Origin: CAYZFD01 sp964477735
Lineage (GTDB): Bacteria > Bacteroidota > Bacteroidia > Flavobacteriales > Flavobacteriaceae
Reading direction: 5' to 3'
DNA: 56,624 bases
NCBI GenBank assembly: GCA_964477735.1
Contig: CAYZFD010000006.1
Coordinates: forward strand, 1 to 56,624
The position numbers and the translations under genes are program-made. The notes under the pieces were generated by a model. The model ran no database searches. It was not told the DNA's origin and saw nothing but the letters and a program-made list of their open reading frames with translations. Of the stretch, positions 42,760 to 49,635 are shown piece after piece. Position 1 is the stretch's first letter. Each line of letters opens with the position of its first letter.

Positions 42760-43437
42760 CTAAAAAATATAGAAAGCAAGTCCCACTCTAAGCTCATTGG
42801 CTTGGACATCTTTTTGATAAAAAGCTTTGCTTTCAAAGAACGGTTTTAGGGCGTAGTAGAGACTGACATTCCAGGTGTTGTTGCCTGCCACTAAACTCAA
42901 ACCACTTTGCCAGGGTTGAATGGGTATTTTATTGATTCTTTCTGTAGTATTGCCATTTTGAAAAAAGGAAGTTCTTGAAAAAAGATATGAAAAGGTTAAA
43001 CCGCCATATATACGCCAAAATTTAGTGGTGCTGGCAGTAGATGTGCGCCATCGCAATTGGAGGGGTAATGATAGGGAATGGGTTGTCCACCTGTTATTGT
43101 TATAATCGATGTTGTTGCCCATGGTTTCACCAACAAAAACGTCATTTTCATACTGAATTCTAAAATTGGTAAAATAGCGATGAAATCCATAACCTAAACC
43201 TGCTGCAACAGCCCAATTTCGTTGAGTGTTAATAGGAAAGTCTCTTAAAAAACCTACTTCAAGGGAATGAGAAAGTTTGTTCTGTTGAAAATTATTGGGG
43301 GTCTGACGGAGCGCGTTATATTGGATGGTAACAAAGATTTGATCCTCTCTATACAAAGAGTCTAAGGTCACTTCTTGAGCATAAATCGGAACAAATGCAT
43401 AAAACCCAACTAAGCAAAATCCAATAGATTTTATCAA
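42760..43437 (-). CDS. PorT-family outer-membrane beta-barrel protein (candidate T9SS protein PorT/SprT)
   Basis: Probable eight-stranded outer-membrane barrel. The frame is open from 43521, but its first 28 codons span a terminator hairpin; a TTG at 43437 directly after the T tract begins an ideal signal peptide (IKSIGFCLVGFYAFVPIYAQ). This gives 225 residues. Alternating aromatic strands follow (AVAAGLGYGFHRYFTNFRI, WRIYGGLTFSYLFSRTSFF) and the C-terminus is LRVGLAFYIF. Position after exbB-exbD-exbD fits the PorT/SprT gene of the type IX secretion system. A generic small barrel remains possible. Confidence 0.68.
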   Translation of the reverse strand: MIKSIGFCLVGFYAFVPIYAQEVTLDSLYREDQIFVTIQYNALRQTPNNFQQNKLSHSLEVGFLRDFPINTQRNWAVAAGLGYGFHRYFTNFRIQYENDVFVGETMGNNIDYNNNRWTTHSLSLPLQLRWRTSTASTTKFWRIYGGLTFSYLFSRTSFFQNGNTTERINKIPIQPWQSGLSLVAGNNTWNVSLYYALKPFFESKAFYQKDVQANELRVGLAFYIF

Positions 43438-43467
43438 AAAAAGGCATCCTGTAACAGCATGCCTTTT
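43436..43467 (-). terminator. terminator-like hairpin between exbD and the PorT-like gene
   Basis: Leftward AAAAGGCAT (43467-43459) pairs with ATGCCTTTT (43447-43439), with inner CTG/CAG pairing in the loop and seven T after it. The T tract touches the TTG start of the next gene, so it may attenuate rather than fully stop transcription. Confidence 0.8.
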
Positions 43468-43495
43468 AATGGGTTGGTTATTGTTAATTTTAAAA

Positions 43496-43978
43496 TTACT
43501 TAAAATTTTGCGTATAGTCACCTGATCTTGTGGTATAGTTAATTTTTAAAGCGTTCACTTTTCTAAGCTCTTGCTTGATGTCGGAGATCAGTCCCATGTT
43601 GGTTTCTCCATCAACTTTAAGAGCTGTGGTGAGCACATTTTGCAACTCTTGACGCTTAGCGGCTCTCTCAGCCAAAATAAAGGGCGCCACATCTTGGATG
43701 GTAGCATACTTATCATTGAGTTGGATTCGCGCAGCTGTTCCATACTTTTCGGCATAGCGAGAACTGGGTTTTCCAGCATATATATACATCACTCGATCTT
43801 TTTTATCCAGTTTCTGAACTTGGTCTGCACTAGGCAAGGTGTTTTCAACCATCAGGGTGCTGTCGCGCATCACAGTGGCTACCATAAAAAAGAACAACAA
43901 CATAAAAACAATATCTGGAAGTGATGCCGTTGATATGGCAGGTAAATCTCCGCTTTTTTTCTTTTTAAATTTTGACAT
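43496..43978 (-). CDS. exbD: ExbD/TolR-family biopolymer transport protein (second copy)
   Basis: Single-span periplasmic protein of 160 residues that, with ExbB, converts proton flow into motion for TonB-type systems. One membrane helix (DIVFMLLFFFMVATVM) carries the conserved Asp of the proton path. A periplasmic domain follows, with VDGETNMGLISDIKQELRKV. It follows the first exbD by 11 bases and is followed by a terminator-like hairpin. Confidence 0.92.
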   Translation of the reverse strand: MSKFKKKKSGDLPAISTASLPDIVFMLLFFFMVATVMRDSTLMVENTLPSADQVQKLDKKDRVMYIYAGKPSSRYAEKYGTAARIQLNDKYATIQDVAPFILAERAAKRQELQNVLTTALKVDGETNMGLISDIKQELRKVNALKINYTTRSGDYTQNFK

Positions 43979-43989
43979 TGCAGTACTTT

Positions 43990-44613
43990 TTAATTCGTTT
44001 TACTGGGTTCTGCCTCTGAGAGTTTTTGAGGATACATATCTTTAACCACATCTAATTTGGGTTTTAGTTTTTCACGCTCAGTTTCGGTTGTTCTAGGATC
44101 GTTGAAAATCTTATCCGCCTCAAAATATGACAGGCCTAGGTTTGGATATAACCTTGAAAACTCTCGATTTCGAAGATCGTTATAGGCAGCAACCAATTCA
44201 TTCTGAACGGCAATATACACCTTGTATTCAGTCTCTCTGTCGTTCTTGAGCGAAATCACCGCTTTTATGGGGTTATCAGAGGATTCTGGATCTTTATTCC
44301 CCTGGCAATAGCCACAGGCATCTTCACCTTTTCCACCTCCATTATCTAGAAAATCAATGGCCGCTTGGCGCAAATCTTTAATATCCATTCGGCCTTCCTC
44401 CACAAGGAGGTCGTTGTTTTTGTTTACAACAACGGTGAATATATTACGCTCTTTAATAATGGGAGGATCTACCACATCTTCCATAGGCGGAAGCTTACGG
44501 TTTATACCTGAGTCGGTCTCAATGGTTGTGGTTACCAAGAAAAAAATCAAAAGTAGAAAGGCAATGTCGGCCATTGAGCCTGCATTGACTTCAGGAGCTG
44601 ATCGCTTGGCCAT
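43990..44613 (-). CDS. exbD: ExbD/TolR-family biopolymer transport protein (first copy)
   Basis: ExbD-type protein of 207 residues, longer than its neighbour. N-terminal NAGSMADIAFLLLIFFLVTT contains the proton-path Asp. The periplasmic part has an insertion with GEDACGYCQGNKD, a CxxC-containing loop (C-G-Y-C), and ISLKNDRETEYKVYIAVQNEL. Two different ExbD copies beside one ExbB are common in Bacteroidetes and may form mixed stators. The gene starts three bases after the preceding membrane-protein gene. Confidence 0.92.
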   Translation of the reverse strand: MAKRSAPEVNAGSMADIAFLLLIFFLVTTTIETDSGINRKLPPMEDVVDPPIIKERNIFTVVVNKNNDLLVEEGRMDIKDLRQAAIDFLDNGGGKGEDACGYCQGNKDPESSDNPIKAVISLKNDRETEYKVYIAVQNELVAAYNDLRNREFSRLYPNLGLSYFEADKIFNDPRTTETEREKLKPKLDVVKDMYPQKLSEAEPSKTN

Positions 44614-44616
44614 AAT

Positions 44617-45066
44617 CTATCGTTTTATCAGTTTCTTAACTCCCGTAAAGGCCATAGAACCAGCAGCAATGATGGCTAAAAAGTAGAAGGTTCGCAAACC
44701 TGTTTCTACCCATCGAGCTCCGCTAGCAGACAATACTTCGCCGTCTTTCAAGGGAGTTTCTTCTCCTGATGACAACAAAAATGACAACAAAACAATGGCT
44801 AAAAATGCACCGGTCATAATGAGCGCATTTTTAAGTTTTGCAGGGTTAGCCGTTAAATTTTTAATAGAAAAAACTACAGTGATAAGAACTGTGATGGCCA
44901 CAATGATAATCGCCAGTGTGATGAAGGGTGAAACCACTCCATAGTCACCTTGCATGGAAGCCATTTTAATTTCTTCATCTCCAGCTCCAATCACAAGGAA
45001 TAGCAGGACAACGCCCACCAATCCAAGAACAGCAGCCAGGATGGTAATTGCTTTCTGTAAGTTCAT
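44617..45066 (-). CDS. four-span membrane protein of the ExbB/ExbD cluster, function unknown
   Basis: A 149-residue protein with about four membrane spans (AITILAAVLGLVGVVLLFLV, FITLAIIIVAITVLITVVFS, LIMTGAFLAIVLLSFLL, TFYFLAIIAAGSMAFTGV) and a basic C-terminus. I do not recognise a named family. It sits between exbB and exbD with gaps of 6 and 3 bases, so it is probably an accessory part of the same energy-transducing complex in flavobacteria. That role is inferred from position. Confidence 0.75.
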   Translation of the reverse strand: MNLQKAITILAAVLGLVGVVLLFLVIGAGDEEIKMASMQGDYGVVSPFITLAIIIVAITVLITVVFSIKNLTANPAKLKNALIMTGAFLAIVLLSFLLSSGEETPLKDGEVLSASGARWVETGLRTFYFLAIIAAGSMAFTGVKKLIKR

Positions 45067-45072
45067 AATTTC

Positions 45073-45840
45073 TTATTTGTTGTTAGCAACCAAAATATCA
45101 ACCAAAGTAATAGACGCATCTTCCATGTCATTGACGATACTGTCGATTTTGGCTACGATATAGTTGTAAAAGATTTGCAAAATGATTGCTACTATCAATC
45201 CAAATACGGTTGTGAGCAGTGCCACCTTAATCCCTCCTGCAACAAGCGAAGGTTGCATATCTCCTGCGGCTTCAATTTTATCAAACGCTTGAATCATACC
45301 AATTACAGTCCCCATGAATCCAAGCATAGGGGCCAGCGCAATAAATAAGGAAATCCAAGAAACATTTTTTTCGAGTTGCCCCATTTGTACACCTCCATAT
45401 GCCACAACGGCCTTTTCGGCGTTTTCAATGCCTTCTCCAGAACGGTCTAGTCCTTGATAAAAAATTGAGGCTACTGGGCCACGAGTGTTGCGACAAACTT
45501 CTTTGGCAGCATCAACACCACCAGATTTAAGAGCATCTTCAACATCGGCAGTAAGTTTTTTAGTATTTGTGGTGGCCATGTTCAAAAAAATAATTCTTTC
45601 GATAGCAATGGCAAGTCCCAAAATTAAACACAAAAGCACAATCCCCATAAAAGAAGGTCCGCCTTCTATAAATCGTTTTTTAAGTTCTTGAGTAAAACTG
45701 GGAGCTGCTTGCGCATCTAGGGCTTCATCTTGGTAAACAACATTTTCTTCGATGTTGATTGTATTGATGTTAGCATGAGCGAAATTGGCGCTCGTAAGCA
45801 GGCAAGCTGCTAGGGCGAAAAGAGAAAAAAGGTTTTTCAT
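45073..45840 (-). CDS. exbB: MotA/TolQ/ExbB proton channel family protein
   Basis: Inner-membrane proton channel subunit, 255 residues. The start at 45840 gives a cleavable signal peptide (MKNLFSLFALAACLLTSANF, then AHA); the frame is open to 45906. Three further membrane helices hold the family motif ISLFIALAPMLGFMGTVIGM and VALLTTVFGLIVAIILQIFY, with the Thr residues lining the proton path. First gene of exbB-orf-exbD-exbD-PorT-like, all on one strand. Confidence 0.93.
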   Translation of the reverse strand: MKNLFSLFALAACLLTSANFAHANINTINIEENVVYQDEALDAQAAPSFTQELKKRFIEGGPSFMGIVLLCLILGLAIAIERIIFLNMATTNTKKLTADVEDALKSGGVDAAKEVCRNTRGPVASIFYQGLDRSGEGIENAEKAVVAYGGVQMGQLEKNVSWISLFIALAPMLGFMGTVIGMIQAFDKIEAAGDMQPSLVAGGIKVALLTTVFGLIVAIILQIFYNYIVAKIDSIVNDMEDASITLVDILVANNK

Positions 45841-45940
45841 TGTAATGTTATTAAAACTACTTTTAATTAATTGAGTTGATAAATATAAAAAAAATGATTG
45901 ATTCAAAGCGTATAATCCCTAAAATCAACCAAAACTTTTG

Positions 45941-46029
45941 CAGAGAGGAAGGGATTCGAACCCTCGATTCCGCGATAACGGAATACACACTTTCCAGGCG
46001 TGCGCCTTCGACCACTCGGCCACCTCTCT
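45941..46029 (-). tRNA. tRNA-Ser (anticodon GGA)
   Basis: An 89-base tRNA with long variable arm (GTATTCCG/CGGAAT region). Acceptor AGAGAGG pairs with CCTCTCT, discriminator G, D arm TGGCCGAGTGGTCGAAGGC, anticodon loop CTGGAAA, T arm GAGGGTTCGAATCCCTT. No CCA encoded. Confidence 0.96.
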
Positions 46030-46057
46030 AATTTTGACGGGCTAAAATACCAATTAT

Positions 46058-47107
46058 TTAATAGGAAGAAAAAATATTTTTTTCTGTCCGCTCGCCACAA
46101 ATACTTTTATGAAACTTCTGACTAAAGTCCGAAAGCTGATGGCAGTAAGCCAACAAATGCATCGTTTTGGTCAGTGTTGCTTCGGTGGTCATGTCGCCCG
46201 CCGACAACACCCCAAGCTCACGAAGAAAAACACTAGTTTTGTAACGTCCCATTTCAACACTCCCTCCTACACACTGGGTGCAATTGATGAGAATAATGCC
46301 CTGAGATTTTAATGCAGACAAGGCCATGTGTAGGGCAGGCGCCAACGGAATATTTCCCGAACCAAAGGTTTCTAAAACCACTGCTTTTAACCCTTTTATC
46401 GATGACAAAAGCTTAATTTGCTCAGGGTTTATGCCAGGATAAAGTTTGAGGAGTGCCACACCAGTATCTATTTGATCCAAAAGTTGAAAATCATCCCGAC
46501 TGGGTTTTCGCAAATGTTCCTCTTGAACTTCGAGGTGCACTCCAGCTTCGGCCAGCAAAGGGTAGTTGGGAGATACAAATGCATTGAAATGTTCGGCATT
46601 GAGTTTGGTGGTGCGATTAGCTCGATACAATTTATATTCGAAATACAAAACAACCTCGCCAATCGTCGCCACCCCATTTTTTTGTAGTGAAGCCAATTCT
46701 AATGCGGTGATGAGGTTTTCTTTGGCGTCGGTTCTAATGTCACCAATAGGCAATTGAGACCCTGTGAACACCACAGGTTTTTGTAGGTTTTGGAGCATGA
46801 AACTCATCGCTGAGGCCGTGTAGCTCATGGTGTCACTACCATGCAGCACTACAAAGCCGTCAAATTCAGTATAGTTTTGGGCAATCAGCTGTGCCAAGAA
46901 TTGCCAATCTAGTGGACCTATGTCAGAGGAATCTTTGATTTGTGTAACGGCTTCCATTTTTAATTGACACGGCAATCGATTCAACTCGGGTAACTGCTGT
47001 TGTAATTGCGTCAAATCCCAAGGTTCTAAGTGGCCAGAATCATGGTTTTTAATCATCCCAATGGTGCCACCAGTGTAAATGAGTAAGATTTTTGGGGTTG
47101 CATTCAT
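46058..47107 (-). CDS. ansA: type I asparaginase
   Basis: Hydrolyses asparagine to aspartate and ammonia. The 349-residue protein has both catalytic Thr regions: ILLIYTGGTIGM at the N-terminus and VVLHGSDTMSYTASAMSFML near residue 90, then VFTGSQLPIGDIRTDAKEN. No signal peptide, so it is cytoplasmic, like AnsA. Its ATG overlaps the tatD stop by ATGA, so the two are cotranscribed. Confidence 0.93.
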   Translation of the reverse strand: MNATPKILLIYTGGTIGMIKNHDSGHLEPWDLTQLQQQLPELNRLPCQLKMEAVTQIKDSSDIGPLDWQFLAQLIAQNYTEFDGFVVLHGSDTMSYTASAMSFMLQNLQKPVVFTGSQLPIGDIRTDAKENLITALELASLQKNGVATIGEVVLYFEYKLYRANRTTKLNAEHFNAFVSPNYPLLAEAGVHLEVQEEHLRKPSRDDFQLLDQIDTGVALLKLYPGINPEQIKLLSSIKGLKAVVLETFGSGNIPLAPALHMALSALKSQGIILINCTQCVGGSVEMGRYKTSVFLRELGVLSAGDMTTEATLTKTMHLLAYCHQLSDFSQKFHKSICGERTEKNIFSSY

Positions 47108-47874
47108 GACTTTAAATTAAAAATTTTTTGGGCATTGGTAGTCGTTACTTTTATGATATCTGAAAGTGGTTGAGCATATAACGAAGCTAGTTTTTCTGCA
47201 ACAAGCGGTAAATAGGCACTTTCGTTTCGCTTGCCCCTATGAGGCATGGGAGCCAAATAGGGAGCGTCAGTTTCTAAAACAAGGTTACTAAGTTCAATTT
47301 CGTGTATAAATTGGTCTATTTTACCGTTCTTAAATGTAATCACCCCGCCAATCCCTAAAAGCATATTGAGACCGATAGCGCGCTGGGCTTGCGCTATAGT
47401 TCCTGTAAAACAATGAAAAATGCCACGTAGCCTTTCATCCTTAAACCCTTCCAATACCTCAAAAATTTCGTCAAAAGCATCACGACAGTGAATGACAATA
47501 GGCAAGTCAAATTCCAATGCCCACCCAATTTGGCGTGCAAACGCCTCTTGTTGTTCCTTTTGATAGGTTTTGTCCCAATATAAATCCATCCCGATTTCAC
47601 CCACCGCCACAAAATCGTGTGCATGAAGCTGATCCCGAACATGGGCCAATTCTTGCTCCACATTTGCGCCCACATGCGTAGGGTGTAATCCCATCATGAG
47701 GTGTATTTCGCCTGGATATTGGTTTTTGAGCGCATGCATCGCAGCCGTGGTTTGGGAGTCTATGGCAGGCAATACAAATTGCCAAACGCCCAATTCCTTG
47801 GCACGCGCAATGGCAGCATCGCGGTCGTGATCGAATTCCAAAGTATAAAGATGGGTATGTGTGTCGATCATCAT
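47104..47874 (-). CDS. tatD: TatD-family metal-dependent hydrolase/DNase
   Basis: TIM-barrel metal hydrolase. From the start at 47874 it has 256 residues (an ATG one codon later is equally possible). Metal ligands and motifs: IDTHTHLY, VGEIGMDLYWD, PIVIHCRDAFDE, GIFHCFTGT and LETDAPYLAP. The frame is open to 48027, but that stretch overlaps the divergent retropepsin-like gene and is unlike TatD. Family members degrade DNA 3' ends or act on D-aminoacyl-tRNA; the exact role here is unknown. Confidence 0.92.
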   Translation of the reverse strand: MMIDTHTHLYTLEFDHDRDAAIARAKELGVWQFVLPAIDSQTTAAMHALKNQYPGEIHLMMGLHPTHVGANVEQELAHVRDQLHAHDFVAVGEIGMDLYWDKTYQKEQQEAFARQIGWALEFDLPIVIHCRDAFDEIFEVLEGFKDERLRGIFHCFTGTIAQAQRAIGLNMLLGIGGVITFKNGKIDQFIHEIELSNLVLETDAPYLAPMPHRGKRNESAYLPLVAEKLASLYAQPLSDIIKVTTTNAQKIFNLKS

Positions 47875-47909
47875 ACTACAAAAATAGGAATTGCACGTAT
47901 CTTTAGCCC

Positions 47910-48353
47910 ATGATTCGCAGCTTATCTTCGTTTTTGCGCCAAAAAGGCTATGTGCGCATTCCACTAACAAAAACCCAATCGGGTCATTATATATGTACCG
48001 GTTTGCTGAATGGTATTTCTGGAACATTTATTGTGGACACGGGCGCATCACACACCTGCGTATCTCTCGAAAAAGAAGCGCATTTTGCCCTAACCTCCAC
48101 AGATGCCGAGCAACAAGCTGCCTCGGCCAGTAGCACTGACATGCACACCCGCCAAAGCAATGGCAACCATTTGCAACTCGGTGCTTGGGAACAACATAAA
48201 CTGGAACTTATTTTATTTGATATGACTGCCGTAAATAGTGCCCTCGCCAAGTTTGGAGAAACTCCTGTCGAAGGGATCCTAGGTGCCGATGTGCTCCACG
48301 CCGCCAAAGCCGTGTTGGACTATAGGCGTAGTGGGTTATACCTTAAAAAATAA
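47910..48353 (+). CDS. retropepsin-like aspartyl protease
   Basis: Single-domain clan AA aspartic protease of 147 residues. The catalytic motif is IVDTGASHTCVS, and the distal hydrophobic-Gly motif is EGILGADVLHAAKAVLDYR. Like retroviral protease, it would act as a dimer. No signal peptide is clear, so it may be cytoplasmic. It is divergent from tatD with only 35 bases between starts. The substrate is unknown. Confidence 0.85.
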   Translation: MIRSLSSFLRQKGYVRIPLTKTQSGHYICTGLLNGISGTFIVDTGASHTCVSLEKEAHFALTSTDAEQQAASASSTDMHTRQSNGNHLQLGAWEQHKLELILFDMTAVNSALAKFGETPVEGILGADVLHAAKAVLDYRRSGLYLKK

Positions 48354-48424
48354 TTGACATCTATTTTTAAAAGAGGTAATCCTATTAACAAATAATTTTT
48401 TATCTATTAAATATAACTACCTCC

Positions 48425-49624
48425 CTAAAGTTCCAGTGCCTTTTTGGCATCGCCGTCCATCAGCAAAGTGATAGGGTCTTCAAGGGCTTCTTTTACCGTA
48501 ACCAAGAATCCAACACTCTCACGTCCGTCAATTATACGGTGGTCATAAGAAAGCGCCACATACATCATAGGGCGAATTTCAACTTTTCCATCCACGGCAA
48601 CAGGACGTTCCAAAATGTTATGCATCCCTAAAATACCCGACTGCGGCGGATTAATTATTGGGGTAGACAACATGGAGCCAAAAACCCCTCCGTTTGAAAT
48701 GGTAAAGGTACCCCCTGTCATTTCGTCAACGGTGATTTGTCCGTCACGCGCACGAATGGCTAGGCGCTTGATTTCGGCTTCAATTTCTCTAAAACTCAAG
48801 CCTTCGGCGTTGCGCACCACAGGCACCATAAGTCCTTTTGGTCCCGATACGGCAACACTGATGTCGCAGTAATCATGCAAAATTTGCTCGTTCCCATCAA
48901 TCATAGAATTTACATCGGGGAATTCTTTGAGGGCACGCACCACAGCTTTGGTAAAAAAGCTCATAAACCCAAGCCCTACATCGTGTTTTGCTTTAAAATC
49001 TTCTTTGTACTGCGCGCGCAATGCAAAAATGGGCGACATATCCACTTCGTTGAAAGTGGTAAGCATAGCGGTTTCATTTTTAGCAGCTACCAATCGTTCA
49101 GCCACTTTTCTTCGAAGCATTGACATTTTCTTTCGAGTCGTGGGGCGATCGCCTGCAGGGGTTCCCATAGATGGCACAGCTTTGATGGCGTCTTCTTTGG
49201 TAATACGACCATCTCGACCACTGCCCTTGACTTGAGCAGGAGAAATATTTTTCTCTGCCAATACTTTTTTCGCTGCTGGCGATGCGGTGCCAGAAGCATA
49301 GGTGTCGTTTGCTGCTGCCGCTGGGGCTGGCGTTGGGACAGCATCAACTGCTTGTTTGGGGGCTTCACCTAAACCTTCTGGTTTGCTGGCCGCTGTGTCA
49401 ATAAGACAAACCACCTGACCCACTGCCACCGCTTCACCAGCCTCGGCTTTTAGGGTGATCACGCCACTTTGCTCTGCAGGCAACTCTAATGTAGCCTTAT
49501 CTGAATCGACCTCTGCAATGGGTTGGTCTTTTTCTACATAATCCCCATCTGAAACAAGCCAATCGGCAATTTCAACTTCTGTAATCGACTCGCCAGGCGA
49601 GGGTACTTTCATTTCTAAAATCAT
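48425..49624 (-). CDS. sucB: 2-oxoglutarate dehydrogenase E2, dihydrolipoyl succinyltransferase
   Basis: TCA-cycle E2 of 399 residues. Lipoyl domain at 1-80 with the lipoylated Lys in EVDSDKATLEL, an Ala/Pro linker, a peripheral-subunit-binding domain (ASPAAKKVLAEKNISPAQVK, GRITKEDA), then the acyltransferase core with the catalytic ALSYDHRIIDGRE near the C-terminus. It follows sucA by 11 bases, as expected for the E1-E2 operon. The E3 gene is not here. Confidence 0.97.
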   Translation of the reverse strand: MILEMKVPSPGESITEVEIADWLVSDGDYVEKDQPIAEVDSDKATLELPAEQSGVITLKAEAGEAVAVGQVVCLIDTAASKPEGLGEAPKQAVDAVPTPAPAAAANDTYASGTASPAAKKVLAEKNISPAQVKGSGRDGRITKEDAIKAVPSMGTPAGDRPTTRKKMSMLRRKVAERLVAAKNETAMLTTFNEVDMSPIFALRAQYKEDFKAKHDVGLGFMSFFTKAVVRALKEFPDVNSMIDGNEQILHDYCDISVAVSGPKGLMVPVVRNAEGLSFREIEAEIKRLAIRARDGQITVDEMTGGTFTISNGGVFGSMLSTPIINPPQSGILGMHNILERPVAVDGKVEIRPMMYVALSYDHRIIDGRESVGFLVTVKEALEDPITLLMDGDAKKALEL

Positions 49625-49635
49625 GCTGTTTTGTT

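Noticed and set aside
45903..46100. A 65-residue leftward ORF with SGRRRTPGKC-type sequence
   Set aside because: It is a translation of the tRNA-Ser gene, a common false ORF.
47875..48027. N-terminal extension of tatD by about 51 codons
   Set aside because: The extension is unlike TatD and overlaps the divergent retropepsin-like gene; the metal motif HTHLY should lie at the N-terminus.
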